Below, piece by piece: positions 1-11,600 of a stretch of 64,000 nucleotides of DNA; within the stretch, counting starts at the first letter, position 1, and every line of letters starts with the position of its first letter. This stretch comes from Lentisphaeria bacterium (GTDB taxonomy: Bacteria > Verrucomicrobiota > Lentisphaeria > Victivallales > Victivallaceae). The stretch spans positions 4,340,001 through 4,404,000 of the forward strand of contig CP091727.1 of the NCBI GenBank assembly GCA_022009855.1, written 5' to 3'. A program made the translations under genes and the position numbers. The notes under the pieces are model-generated. The model ran no database searches. It was not told the DNA's origin and worked only from the letters and a program-made list of their open reading frames with translations.

Positions 1-231
1 CAGATTCTCCCCGGCACGCAGAAACGGCGTAACCTCGTAATCGCGGGTGTTGTTCCACTCATCGACCACCGCGACCAGCCGCCCGTTGAGAAAGAGCTCG
101 TATCCGGTATCGGAAAAAATCCGCAGCACAGCGCGGCGCGGCCTTTCAGTCAGCTGGAAGCGGCGCCGCAGAAACGCCTCCTTCGCTATGCGTCCCCAGA
201 TCGGTTGAACGGAAATCATCGACATTGCCAT
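1..231 (-). CDS. Partial glycosidase-like protein, N-terminal 77 residues only
   Basis: The gene runs off the left edge. The visible part has no signal peptide. It is rich in predicted beta strands and carries YELFLNGRLV at residues 44-53, the kind of strand-turn seen in the jelly-roll sugar-binding domain at the N-terminus of alpha-L-rhamnosidases and GH2-like enzymes. I chose ATG 231 because an AGGGGGC ribosome site lies just upstream. The start region overlaps the 3' end of the LacI gene ending at 216, and an internal ATG shares an ATGA overlap with that stop. The two genes are therefore probably translationally coupled, and the regulator likely controls this enzyme. The family assignment is an inference from a short fragment. 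Confidence 0.5.
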   Translation of the reverse strand, partial: MAMSMISVQPIWGRIAKEAFLRRRFQLTERPRRAVLRIFSDTGYELFLNGRLVAVVDEWNNTRDYEVTPFLRAGENL

Positions 232-1249
232 GTGACTGCCCCCTGTCCCAGTGTTTGAAAAAAAGGATCGTTGTTCATCGCTTCCCGGACCGCCGTTCGC
301 TCCTCCGGCACGAGAAAACGAACCGGAGCAAGCAAATCGCGCGTTGCTCCGCCGGGATCGCCCATCACCTCAAGAAGAGCTTCCGCCAGAAGCTCGACAT
401 ACGCCCGAAATCCCGGTACGATCGATCCATCCGATCGGGCAAGCGGCATAAACGGCAGACTCCAGGAGTCGATCCAGAGCGGGGAACCGCCCAGCTGTTC
501 CCGGAGAGATCCGCCGTCGATTCCGGCAAACGAGATCAGCGCATCCGGCTGAAAATGCCGCAGTTCGGCGACGATCCCCGTCACCGGCCGCAACGCCGTT
601 CCACAGCGGAACGAGCGAAACCGCATCCCCGCGGCCTCCCACTCCGGCACCGACAGAAACTCCCGTTCGCCGTAACCGCCGGAATCGGTGAGCAGCGCGA
701 CCCGCTTTACGCCGCGCCCGGCAAGGTAGTGTGCCGTCTGCGTCAAAGCCCCCCGAGATCATATCGGACACAGTGAAACGGATGGTCCGGATGGTATTCC
801 GCGAGGAATACCGGACAGGCGGCGGCACAGCGCCGCAACGGTTCTTCAACATATTCCGGATGAAGCGTGTAGACCAGTGCGTCGACATCGAGCTGCATCA
901 TGGATTCGAGAAGTTCCCGTTCCCGCTCCGGTTCATACCGGGTGATGCCGAGAATGACGCGATATCCGGCATCCTCGAGCCGCGTCATCAGAGATTCCGC
1001 AAAACAGGAGGCGACCGGTCCGGAAATCCGCCCCAGAATCACGCCGACGATATGGCTTCTGCCACCCCGCAGCAGCTGTGCCGCCCGGTTCGGACGGTAT
1101 CCGAGCGAACGGATTGCCTCGTCGATCCGCTGTTTCGTCTCTTCCGAAATCCACACCTTCGGATTCCGGTTGAGATACATCGAAACCAGCGACCGGGAAA
1201 CTCCCGCGCGCTCCGCCACATCCCGCGCCGTCACTTTGCGAATCGACAT
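216..1249 (-). CDS. LacI-family transcriptional regulator (one frameshift)
   Basis: This is a sugar-responsive repressor. The N-terminus has the LacI helix-turn-helix (ARDVAERAGVSRSLV) and hinge (GYRPNRAAQLLRGG). The rest is a periplasmic-binding-protein-like sensor domain. I chose ATG 1249 over an upstream ATG at 1270 because AAGGAGG lies 5 bases before it. The reading frame breaks at a run of six C (plus strand, about 738-743). Seven would give a continuous 344-residue protein, normal for the family. The gene is divergent from a second LacI gene at 1525 and is followed, overlapping, by a glycosidase-like gene. It probably senses a sugar released by that enzyme. The break is more likely sequence error than decay. 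Confidence 0.85.
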
Positions 1250-1262
1250 GCACGCCTCCTTA

Positions 1263-1290
1263 TATGTCACGTGTCATATTAATGATACAC
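1263..1290. promoter_or_regulatory. Candidate LacI operator: overlapping imperfect palindromes
   Basis: Bases 1263-1278 (TATGTCACGTGTCATA) are palindromic at 14 of 16 positions. Bases 1271-1290 form a second imperfect palindrome with GTGT and ACAC ends around ATTAAT. They lie just upstream of the minus-strand LacI ribosome site, where autorepression operators of this family are commonly found. Function is inferred from position and symmetry only. Confidence 0.35.
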
Positions 1291-1379
1291 CACCTTCTTC
1301 AAAAATCAAATCCGTTGCGATGGAATCCGGAATTTTTTCTGTCGATCCAGCAGAAAACAGTCGCTTGAGAAAAATTAAA

Positions 1380-1393
1380 ATGTAATATTACAT
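1380..1393. promoter_or_regulatory. Perfect 14-bp palindrome between divergent LacI genes
   Basis: ATGTAATATTACAT is a perfect palindrome in the AT-rich 275-bp space between two divergent LacI genes. LacI operators are usually even palindromes of this size, so it may be a shared or private operator. No second copy was noticed in the window. Confidence 0.35.
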
Positions 1394-1465
1394 AAACATA
1401 AACGATATTTTCACGTTGAAAAATAACAATATCAAAGTATTTTTTACATTTTTTATCATCTGCTG

Positions 1466-1494
1466 TTGACATTGAGGATCCTCTGTGGTAAAAT
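1466..1494 (+). promoter_or_regulatory. Sigma-70-type promoter for the LacI gene at 1525
   Basis: TTGACA (1466-1471) and TAAAAT (1489-1494) are separated by 17 bases, about 30 bases before the start codon. The spacer contains a 10-bp palindrome, GAGGATCCTC (1474-1483), well placed for a repressor that would block RNA polymerase. Confidence 0.65.
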
Positions 1495-1524
1495 TAATAT
1501 GGAAAAAATTAAGGAGGTGAAATC

Positions 1525-2623
1525 ATGCCGGCAAAACAGGCAGTGACGATCAGTGACGTAGCGAGACAGGCGGGACTTTCGGTCGCGACGGTTTCGCGGG
1601 CACTGAACCGCAGTCCCAAGCTGGATCCACAGACGGCGAAGCGGGTGTTCGAAGCGGTGGAACAGCTGGGCTACAACGCGGCCCCGATCACCGGGAGGGC
1701 GACGGAGCGCTCCAGGATGCGGGAAAAATGTTACACGGTCGAGGTGATTCTTTCGCCGCAGCCGGAGCAGAAAGACATGCTGCAACTCAACTTCTTCAGC
1801 AACGTCTACACCGGGATCCAGAGCTTCTTCCTTCAGGCGGGCAATATCACGACCGGACTGGTCACCTGGGACTGCTCATGGGGGCAGATCTCCGACCTGC
1901 CCCCCGCATTGACTGGAACGGCTGAAACGGGCCGATGCCATCATGCTTGCCGGAGACCTCGCCGTCGAACTCACCCTCGCGCTGCGCGAGTTCACCCCCA
2001 ACCTCATCGCGATCTTCAGCAATGAGATGAATACTCTGCCGATCGACTCGGTGGCCAACAACAACTTCATGGCGGGCATGGAGGCGGCCCGGCTGTTGAT
2101 CGACAACGGATTCCCCGAGATCGGCTTCCTCGCCTCCCCCGACCGGATCTCCTCGCATGAACTGCGCTTAAACGGGGCGATGATCCAGACGACCCGGTCG
2201 CTCGGGTACGATCACTTCCACTTCCGCCGGGCGAAGAGCACCGACGATGCCGACATCCGGGAGGCCATCGAGGCGTGGCTGTCGGAACCGGTTCATCCAT
2301 CCGCGTTCATCCTGCCGTATGCCAGGGCGGCGAGCCTGCTGCGGGAAATCGCCGCCGCCCATGGCCTGCGCTGTCCCGATGAGATCAGCATTCTCTGTTT
2401 CGACCAGCCTAAAATGCTTCCGGATCATTTTCTCTTCACCCATTGGAACACCCATCCACGCAAACTCGGCATCAAGGCGGCGCAGCGGATCGTCCAGCGG
2501 CTGCTGACTCCCTATACCGAAGACTCCGCCCACTGTATCATGCTGCCCTGCGAACTGGTTCCGGGTGATTCCGTCCGACGATTCGGAAGCGTACCCTCCT
2601 CCTCTCCCGAAAAAACGACGTGA
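1525..2623 (+). CDS. LacI-family transcriptional regulator (one frameshift)
   Basis: The N-terminal helix-turn-helix (VARQAGLSVATVSRAL, residues about 12-27) and hinge (LGYNAAPIT) are followed by a sugar-binding sensor domain. AAGGAGG lies before ATG 1525. The frame changes near base 1912: removing the A there rejoins PPAL with LERLKRADAIML and gives 365 residues, normal for the family. This is one of the few breaks not in a homopolymer run. The gene is first in a plus-strand unit with a pseudopilin (2692) and a large secreted glycosidase (3508), and probably controls them in response to a saccharide. Confidence 0.85.
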
Positions 2624-2691
2624 CACTCATGTAATTCCTTAAAACAAAAAGATAAACTCAACGTTACTCATCAGAAAACAAGGAGGCTATC

Positions 2692-3489
2692 ATGAAAACC
2701 GGATCCACCTCATCTCCTCTTCCCGTCGACAGAACGAGACCGCAACACTCCTTTACGCTTATTGAATTACTCATTGTTATCGCGATCATCGCCATCCTTG
2801 CCGCGCTGCTGCTGCCGGCACTCAATCAGGCGCGGGCTCGGGCACAGGCGGCAACCTGTACCGGTAACCTCAAGCAAATCGGCAGCGCAATTGTCCTCTA
2901 CGCCGGCGACTTCGGCGACTATCTGCCGGTGGCGAATACCTTGCCGAGCAACGGACAGCGAGCCTGGGAATGGCGCATGGAACTCGGTCCCTACCTCGGC
3001 ATCGCCGGCCGGGTGATCGAGCTCGTCGATGCACAGGTGACCGAAGAACATCTGGCTTTCAACGCCGGCCCGTTTCACTGCCCCTCTTTTCTGCAGGCGG
3101 TCCCTGCCGATCCTGTTTCCGCGCTGAAACAAGGAGGCGGCTACGGCTGGAACTTCCAATTCGCAGGTCGGTACGCCTTCGATTCCACCGGAGTGCTCTC
3201 CCGCCGCAAAATGCCGATGGTGAAGAAACCCGCCATCACGGCTCTGGCGGGCGATGGTCCGGATGCCGGAAGCTGTGATACCGCGATCAACTCCTATTCC
3301 CTGCTCTACCCGCCGAATTTCAATTCGGTCGGCGGCTGTATCTATCTGGTCGGCTCTCGTCACAGCCGCGGAATCAATCTCGCCTGGGCCGACGGTCACG
3401 TCGCCCATATGGAAAAACTCCCTCTAATCCGCGGCAACGGCGGCACCGGCTGGAACGATCCGAACTACTACTACCTGCTGGCAAAATAA
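2692..3489 (+). CDS. Type II pseudopilin-like protein with H-X9-DG motif
   Basis: 265 residues and intact. Residues 21-36 (FTLIELLIVIAIIAIL) are a prepilin N-terminal methylation signal with the invariant Glu and a long hydrophobic helix, so a prepilin peptidase should cleave it and the rest should face the periplasm or cell surface. The C-terminus holds the H-X9-DG processing-associated motif (H then nine residues, then DG, in SRHSRGINLAWADG). This combination is typical of the much-expanded DUF1559-like proteins of planctomycetes and Lentisphaerota, whose function is unknown. AAGGAGG precedes the start. It lies between a LacI regulator and a secreted glycosidase, the first of three such arrangements in the window. 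Confidence 0.9.
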   Translation: MKTGSTSSPLPVDRTRPQHSFTLIELLIVIAIIAILAALLLPALNQARARAQAATCTGNLKQIGSAIVLYAGDFGDYLPVANTLPSNGQRAWEWRMELGPYLGIAGRVIELVDAQVTEEHLAFNAGPFHCPSFLQAVPADPVSALKQGGGYGWNFQFAGRYAFDSTGVLSRRKMPMVKKPAITALAGDGPDAGSCDTAINSYSLLYPPNFNSVGGCIYLVGSRHSRGINLAWADGHVAHMEKLPLIRGNGGTGWNDPNYYYLLAK

Positions 3490-3507
3490 CAGGATTCCTC
3501 TTCTACG

Positions 3508-6500
3508 ATGAAAACATTCACACTCCCACTCTTCTCCGCCGTTCTTCTTCCGCTGCTCGCAGCCGGCAGCGTAGTCGACAACTTCAACCGGATCGATTCC
3601 GCTTCACAGGGCGGCTCCTCCGGGCTGCCGCCCTGGTGGACCTGGCATCTCGCGGGTGAACCGGCCCCCTCGATCCGGTTCACCCGCGATGCGGCGGAGG
3701 GAAACGCCGCCATGGAGCTGACCATGCCGAAGGCGAAGGGAACTCTGTTCGCCGGGCGGCTCTGCAGCATTCCGTCCTCGTGCAATGCGCTGTCGCTCTG
3801 GGTGAAGCGGGAGAAAGGAACGCCGAACTGTTTCGCTGTATTCGAAAGCGATCCCCGGCGCACCCCCGCCGGGATCAAGCGGTTCGGTACGCGACTTCCT
3901 GTTCCGGAAGGGGCGCGCTGGAGCAGGATCATTCTGCCTCTTACCGCCTTCCGCAATCTGAACCGGAACTCGCCGACAGACACCTTTAATCCGGCAGAAA
4001 TCGGCACGATCAGCTTCCCTCCTTCCACAATCCGGCCCCTTTCACCCTCAAGGTGGATCTTCTGGAATTCATCACAACCGGTTCCGCACCGGAAACGGCC
4101 GCGCTTCCGGACGCAGGAACGAATCTGCTTCCCGGCGATACCGACTTCGAAACCGGAACCGGCAGCTGGATCGTCTTGCGGAGCGATGACGACGGCGTTC
4201 CACTCCGGATTACCGACCGCGACGGCGCGACCGGAAGCTCCAGCCTCAGCATCGCACCGACCGTTGGGCCGTTCTGCAGCGACTGCTCCAACATCCTGCG
4301 CAAGGGAGTGCCGTACACACTCTCCTTCTCCGTGAAGTCCGCCCGGCCGGACCAGCTCAGCTGCCTCGTGGTAAACTCCCGCTGGAACACCCTCGCCTTC
4401 CGTTTGTTCCCCACCACGCCCCAATGGCAGCGCGTGCAATTGGCCATTCCGCCCCAGCCCGCGGATGCCGTCTGCAACATCATCTTCGCGCAACATCCCC
4501 GGAAGAGCGAGATCCGGCTCGACGCCATCCAGCTCGAAACGGGCGAACAGGCGACGCCGTTCCGCCGGAAGGCGGCGGCAGCGGTAAACGCCGTCACCGG
4601 CGAACCGGGCGAGATCGTACCCGCCGATCCGGAGAAGCCGTTGAAACCTCGAACTCCGTGTCGCCAACTTTTCGATTCCCGCCGACCGTCAGCCACTCTC
4701 GCTGCGGGGCGAGATCCGGCACTCCGCCGGGACGGAACCGATCCGCTTTTTCGAACAGTTTCGCCTTGCCCCGGGGGAGACCCTCCGGCGGGAGCTCCTC
4801 CTCTCCGCCGCAGCGCGTCCCGGATATTACCCGCTGGAGCTGACGCTGCGCGACGCAAAAGGCACTCTCATCACCACCGAGGAGACGCCTTTCGCCGTCG
4901 TCGGACCGGTTTCCGCCACCGCGGTCGCCGACTCGTTTTTCGGCATTCACCCCGGCTACATGCCGGTCACCGCGCTCCGTCGGATCGGAGCGAAATGGAT
5001 TCGCTTCGGCATCGAGTGGCAGCATGCGGAACCGCGGCCGGGAAAGTTCAATTCCGGTGTGATCACCAACCGGCGGAACTATGCCGCACTCGGCATGGCA
5101 GAACTCTGCACCCTGGCCAATCCGCCCGCCTGGGCGAAAAAAAACGGCGCACAACCGGAAAATCCTGCCGTTACGGCGGAATTTCTCGCCCGGGTGCTGC
5201 GCGGCACACGCGACACGGTCGCCTGTTACGAGCTGGATAATGAGCCCGATCTCAAGCAAAACACCTCTCCGGCAGCTTATGCGGCCTGGCTTCAAGCGGT
5301 CCATCCCTCCTTCGCGACGCGGGCAAGAAGCTGCTCTTCGGGGAGTCCGGCGGCGGTTCTGAATTTGCAGAACAGATCTTTCGACGCGCTTCCGGAAGTT
5401 TCGATATCTACGGACCTCACCCCTACACCAGTCCTCGTTACCTCGGTCCGGTGGCGGGAAGCGCCATCGGACCGGAAGAGGGTGACCTCGACGGACGGCT
5501 GAAAACGGCGCTGGACCGGATCCGCCGTCACGGCAACCGACAGGAACTGTGGATCGGAGAACTAGGCTGGGGCATCGATCGAGAGACCAGATTCGACAGT
5601 ATTTACGCCCGGAAACACGCCGAGTTTCTGGCCCGTGCCTGTCTGATCGCCCGGAACCAGCCTGCCGTGAAACGGCTGATCTGGTTCACCGCGCTCGGAG
5701 TCCTCGAGGCAAAGCGGTATGAGTACGGACTCTGGACCAGCCGCAACGGGATCCGTCCCCGTCCGGCGGCGGCCGCTTACGCCACCCTCGCCCGGCTGCT
5801 CGACGGCGCCACACCTCGGAAGCCGGTCTGCGACAGCGAAATCAAAGTTTTCGTCTATCAACGGCCGGATGGCCGGAACCTCTTCGCCCTCTGGGATACC
5901 TCAGACGATACGACGGACCCGGTGAGCTTTCCGGTGCGCCCCGGAGAAGCGGAGATCCACTCCATGACCGGATTCCGTTTCGACACCGGCGCAACCGACC
6001 AGCCGGTGACGGTAAAAATCACCGGCTCTCCGCTCTATCTGCTGCCGGCAGGTCTCTCCGCCTCCGCGCTGTCGCTGCGGATCGAGCAGGCGATTGCCGG
6101 ACGACGGCCTCTCCGCATTGCGACGGCAACCCCCGACAGCCGCACGCTCCGTCTGACGCTGCACAACAATCTCACCGGGCCGCTCTCCGGCACCATCGAG
6201 CCGGACCTTGCCGGTGAATCGCTCCGCCCGCAACCGTTCGCGATGGAAGCCGGAGGCAGCGCAACGCTGGAGTTTCCCCTCGCCTCTCCCCTGGCTCCGG
6301 ATGGCACGCCGGTCCGCTTTTTCGTGAGAAGCACGACGGGACAGACGGCGGAAATTCGTCGGCGGCTGCCCGGCTTCACCGCGGTTCCCCGGTTCCGCGG
6401 CGGAAACTTTCTCGATGACGGCCTGAAAGGCAATCCGATGTTTCTGCTGAACCGCCGCGATCAGGTATTGCCCGCCGATCCCGCCGTCGGCTGGAACTCC

Positions 6501-7000
6501 CCGAAGGACCTCAGCGCATCCGCATCCATCGCCAGGGATGACCGCTTTTTCTATTTTGAGTGCACCGTCACGGATCCGGTGTTCTGCCAGCCGTTTTCAG
6601 GCCGGGAGATCTGGAAGGGGACGCCATTCAACTTGCTTTCGACTCCGACTGCGACGCCATTCCTGGCGGCTATGACCAGAACGACAGTGAGTTCGGGTTT
6701 GCCCTCACTCCCGGCGGTCCGCTGGCGTGGCGCTGGCATGCCCGGGCAGGAAAAAGCGCCGGAGCCCCGGTCTCACTACCGCTGCGGATCCTTCGAAAAA
6801 ACGGCAAGGTGATCTATCGCGCCGCCATTCCCTGGGAGGAACTGTCGGACTCCGTCCCGCGCCCCGGCCGCCTGTTCGGATTCAATTTCATCGCCGGCAG
6901 CAACAACGGATTCGGGCGCAACTACTGGATCGGAATCGCCCCCGGCATCGTCGAAGGGAAGAAACCGGAACTTTTCCCGAAATTCATGCTCGAACGCTGA
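3508..7000 (+). CDS. Large secreted multidomain glycoside hydrolase (four frameshifts)
   Basis: After correction this is about 1164 residues. A signal peptide (MKTFTLPLFSAVLLPLLAAG) is followed by a beta-sandwich region resembling CBM4/9 (bases about 4090-4640). A clan-A TIM barrel follows (about 4930-5800), with acid/base Glu in YELDNEP and probable nucleophile Glu in LWIGELGWG. Next are beta domains and a C-terminal CBM9/DOMON-like domain (about 6380-7000). The barrel resembles GH39/GH5; the exact family is uncertain. Frames break at short homopolymers near 4029 (AA), 4644 (AAA), 5304 (CCC) and 6617 (GGGG). Single-base changes restore the whole frame. It starts 18 bases after the pseudopilin stop, so the two are probably co-transcribed. 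Confidence 0.8.
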
Positions 7001-7157
7001 GCTGCCCGTCCCTTCATCGCCCAGCCGGCACTCGGATCGCCCCGGCGTTCCAGCGATCCCCGGGCGGCATCGCAGTATTCGCGCTTCCGCCCGGAGATGA
7101 AGATAGACCTCGTACAGGTGCGACACTCAACGATGATGGATGTCCACCGCCTCAAAA

Positions 7158-7301
7158 TCACCTCCAGACTCCGGAAGCTGTCCCGCGGAACTCACTCAGC
7201 CGGGGCAACACATCGCGCAGGCGCGCCGCGATCGAATTCTCCTGCCCGCGACGGTCGATGCAGAACAGCACCTCATGGAAGTTTTCCGCCGTCGGCGTCA
7301 T
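7158..7301 (-). pseudogene. Possible gene remnant or frameshifted small gene, unidentified
   Basis: The 524-bp gap between the glycosidase and the efflux genes holds no intact gene. On the minus strand, bases 7301-7158 encode 47 codons from ATG with strongly GC-biased third positions (for example AENFHEVLFCIDRRG), like real genes here. After a stop, another frame continues with similarly gene-like text (VSHLYEVYLHLRAEAR, around 7120-7070). This suggests a broken gene of roughly 100 or more codons. I do not recognise the family, and it could be chance. Confidence 0.25.
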
Positions 7302-7444
7302 ATTCACGATCGTGCCGGCCGCCCCGGCCGATTCTTCCGAAGAGTCTAATTTTTCTCCGTAGCTTCTCCTGGACGAACACACGACAATGGAGCACTTTTT
7401 TTCTAAAAAATGTTGCAAAGTACAATATTCCCCGCTGCCGTCCG

Positions 7445-7461
7445 TTGTACTGAGTGTACAA
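7445..7461. promoter_or_regulatory. Candidate operator upstream of the efflux operon
   Basis: TTGTAC (7445-7450) and GTACAA (7456-7461) form a perfect 6-bp inverted repeat with a 5-base spacer. A further GTACAATA copy lies at 7420-7427. The site is 64 bases before the efflux adaptor start, where a TetR- or MarR-type regulator would be expected to act. No such regulator gene is adjacent, so function is inferred from position only. Confidence 0.3.
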
Positions 7462-7524
7462 TACGGAATTTTTCGGAATTCCGCCCCTGCGGGCTCACAC
7501 TGTCACAATATCAGGAGAGGAACG

Positions 7525-8642
7525 ATGAAAAATACGGTCAGAAAAAAATTTAGCCTTGTCGTCTGCGGAATCGCCCTGCCGCTTTTTTCCGTCTCTGCCG
7601 CCGGCCCCGGTCAAGAAGCCGCGCTGCCGGTCGTCGGCGCGGAAAAGGTTGTCGAAGCGGAGGATCATGACATCCGACACTATACCGGCCAGGTGGTCTC
7701 CCGTTCCATCGTCAACATCGTTCCGCGAGTTTCCGGCGAAATCCTCGAAGTCGGCTTCAAAGACGGCGGAGTCGTCCGCAAAGGGCAGACACTCTACAAA
7801 CTCGATCCGGTCCAGTACGAAGCCGCCGTCAAGGGAGCCGAGGCCAGCATCGAAAAGTGCAAGGCGGAACTCACCTATGCCCAGAGCAATTACAACCGGC
7901 TCAATCTGCTCTACCAGAAGCAGGCCACCAGTCTCGACACGCTGGAGAGCGCCAAAGCCTCCCTCGGCGCCGCCAAAGCCGCACTCCTTTCCGCCGAAGC
8001 GGAACTGATCACCGCCAAAGATAATCTCAAAAACAGCGTCATCATCGCGCCGCAGGAAGGGATCGTCGGCGTCTCCGCGTTCACCCCCGGCAACTACATC
8101 ACACCGAATTCCGGTACGCTGCTCACCATCATCCAGACTCAGCCGATGCGGGTCCGCTTTTTCCATCAGCGTCGCCGACCTCTTCAGCATGTTCGGCTCC
8201 CACCGGGAACTGATGAAGAACGGCAGCGTCGAGGTCAAGCTGGCCGACGGCTCCCAATTTTCCGAACGCGGCACGATTGAACTTCTCAACAACGAGGCCA
8301 ACGCCAGAACCGATACCATCCAGATCTATGCGAGCTTCCCGAATGAAGAACGCAAGCTGGTCATGGGAAACACCTTGACGGTAACCCTCTTCCGCGCCAA
8401 TGGGAAAATGCTCCCCGCCGTCACTCCGTCGGCGCTGATGCATGATTCGAACGGCTCCTATGTCTATGTTCTGGATTCGGCAAACAAGGTGGAAAAACGC
8501 TATGTCACCCCCCGGCAACGCCACCGCCGAACAACAGATGATCCTCTCCGGCCTGAAAAAAGACGAGATCGTCATCACCAAAGGCACCCACAAAGTTCTG
8601 CCGGGAATGACCGTGGAGCCGGAATTCGACAAGGAGAAATAA
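7525..8642 (+). CDS. RND efflux periplasmic adaptor, AcrA/MexA family (two frameshifts)
   Basis: This membrane-fusion protein would link an inner-membrane RND pump to an outer-membrane channel. It has a signal peptide (residues 1-25), a biotinyl-lipoyl-like half-motif (PRVSGEILEVGFKDGG), a long alpha-helical hairpin rich in Ala, Lys and Glu, and the second lipoyl half (SVIIAPQEGIVG). Frames break at T5 (8158-8162) and C6 (8508-8513). One base fewer in each gives 371 residues, normal for the family. AGGAGAGG precedes the start. The pump gene begins 4 bases after the stop. No outer-membrane channel gene follows. Confidence 0.88.
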
Positions 8643-8646
8643 GCTC

Positions 8647-11600
8647 ATGTTTTCGGCAATCTTCATTGAACGCCCCCGGCTGGCGGTCGTCGTCAGTCTG
8701 GTCATGGTGCTGACCGGCGTCATCTCCCTCGGCAAACTCCCAGTGGCGGAATATCCGGAAATCGCCCCCCCGACCCTGCTGGTTTCCACCTCTTATCCCG
8801 GCGCCAGCGCCGAAGTCATCACCCAGACCGTCGCCATGCCGATCGAGGATGAGATCAACGGCGTCGACGATCTGCTCTACTTCTTCTCCACCAGCGACAA
8901 CTCAGGCAATTATACCTGCCGGGTGACCTTCCAGAGCGGCACCGACACCGACATCGCCATGGTCAATCTGCAGAATGCGGTCAGCCGTGCTGAAGTCAAT
9001 CTGCCGTCCGACGTGACGAAAAACGGCATCACCGTAGAAAAACGAGGCAATGACCTGCTGGCCATGTTCGCCTTTCTCACCGACGGCAAGAAGATGAACC
9101 TGATGGAGCTCAACAACTACGTCGACTCCAACATCAAGGATGCGGTCAGCCGGATCGACGGTGTCTCCTCCGCCGAAGTGATGTCCTCGCAGGAGTATTC
9201 GATGCGCATCTGGCTGAATCCGCTGCGGATGTCCGGCCTCGGCATCTCCACCGCCGACATCACCGCCGCCGTGGAATCGCAGAATATTCAGGCTGCTGCC
9301 GGCTCCATCGGCACCGAACACTCCAATCGGTACATCAACTTCAAACTCAACGTGAAAGGACGCTTGATCCAGGCGGAAGAGTTCGGCAACATCATTCTCC
9401 GGCACGATACCGACGGCAGCATCGTCCGACTGCGGGATGTCGCCAACGTGGAGATCGGCGCCAGTTCCTACGCGGGTAAAAGCATGTTCAACGGCCGCGA
9501 ATCCGTCGGCCTCGGCGTCTATCGCGCTCCGGATGCAAACGCCCTCGAAACCGTCAACAAGATCAAGGCGGAACTGGAGAAATGGGGAAACTTCTCCCGG
9601 AAGGTGTAAGTTACGCCGTCGCCTACGATCCTACAGAATTTATCAAAGTTTCGATGAAGGAGATCGTCACCACGCTGGTTTCGGCGCTGTTGCTGGTGGT
9701 GCTGATCACCTGGCTCTTTCTGCAGGACTGGCGGGCGACGCTGATTCCCTCCATCGCGATTCCGGTCGCGCTGCTCGGCACCTTCCCCTTCCTCTACGCG
9801 CTCGATTACAGCATCAACGTGCTCACCATGTTCGGACTCATCCTGGTGGTCGGTTCCCTCTGCGACGACGCGATCGTGGTGGTGGAAAACTGTCAGGCGC
9901 TGATGGAACGCGAGGGACTCTCGCCGAAAGAGGCCGCCTTCAAATGCATGAGTCAGATCACCGGCGCGATCATCGCGACCACGCTGGTGACCGTCGCCTG
10001 TTATGCGCCGCTGGCCTTCTACGGCGGGATGGTCGGGAACATCTACATGCAGTTCGCGGTTTCGATGTGCATCGCGCTCTGCCTCTCGACCGTCGTGGCG
10101 ATGACGCTGAGTCCCGCGCTGTGCGCCGTCCTGCTGCGCAGGCCGGATGGTCACGTGCCGGTCATTTTCCGCCCCTTCAACCGGGTGCTGGACGGCAGCC
10201 GGAAACTTTACAGCTTCTTCGTCGCTTTTCTGGTGCGGCGGGCCCTGCTCACCCTGCTGCTTTTCGCCGGAGTCTGCGCCGCCATCTGGCTGCTCAACGG
10301 CAGGATCGAAAGCTCATTCCTTCCCTCGGAGGACAAGGGAGAGATCATGTGCAACATCGAACTGCCGCAGGGAGCCTCGGTCGACCGCACCGACGCGGTG
10401 CTCAAGGAGTTCCTCGCGCGGATCGCCGACATTCCGGGAATCCGGTCCTCCATGGTGATCTCCGGACGCAGCATGATGTCCGGCTCGGGTGAAAACGTGG
10501 CGATGTGCATTCTTCGGCTGGACCCCTGGGATCAGCGCAAAACGCCGGAACTTCAGCTCGATGCGATCATGGCGCGGATTCAGGAGAAGACCCGGACCAT
10601 CAGCGACGCAACCGTCATCGCCTTCACTCCGCCAGCCATCATGGGACTCGGCGCAACTGGCGGCGCCACGTTCAAGCTCTGCGGCATCGGCGACATCGAT
10701 CCGGGAGAGCTTTCGGAACTGGCGAAGAAATTCGCGATGGACCTTTCCAGCCGGCCGGAAACCCGTTACGCCATGACCTCCTACAACGCCGACACGCCGC
10801 AGCTCTTCCTCGACATCAACCGCGAGAAGGCGGAGACGCTCGGCGTCTCCACCAGTACGATCTTTTCGACGCTTCAAAGTAAACTTGCTTCGGTCTACGT
10901 CAACGACTTCACTTTTCTCGGTCGCAATTACGAGGTAAAAATTCAGTCGACCGCGGACAACCGCGCCACGCTGGACAACGTCCGCGAGATCCAGGTACCG
11001 AATGACGACGGCGAAATGGTTCCCCTGAGTTCGCTCGGCACGCTCCGCTACATGGTCGGGCCCAGTCAGATCACCCGTTACAACAAAATGACCAGCGCCG
11101 AACTCAATGCCCAGACGGCACCAGGCGTCAGCTCCCAGCGGCTCTTCGAACTGGTCGAGGGAACCGAACTGCCCTCCAACTACCATGTGGAGTGGACCGG
11201 CCTCAGCTATCAGGAGAAGCAGAACCAGGGGCAGATCCTCTGGCTGATGGCACTGGCGCTGCTCTTCGCCTACCTCTTTCTGGTCGCGCAATACGAGAGC
11301 TGGATGATTCCGGTTCCGGTGATGCTGACCGTCGCATTTGCGGTGATCGGCGCTCTGCTCGGACTGCTCCTTACCGGAGAAACCATGAGCATCTATGCGC
11401 AGCTCGGCATGGTGATGCTGATCGGACTCGCCGCCAAAAACGCAATCCTGATGGTGGAGTTCTCCAAGCAGGAGCGCGAAAGCGGCAGGAGCGTCTTCGA
11501 GGCCGCAATGAACGGCGCCAACCTCCGTTACCGCGCGGTGCTGATGACCGCATGGAGCTTCCTCTTCGGCGTCTTCCCGCTGGTGATCGCCACCGGCGCC

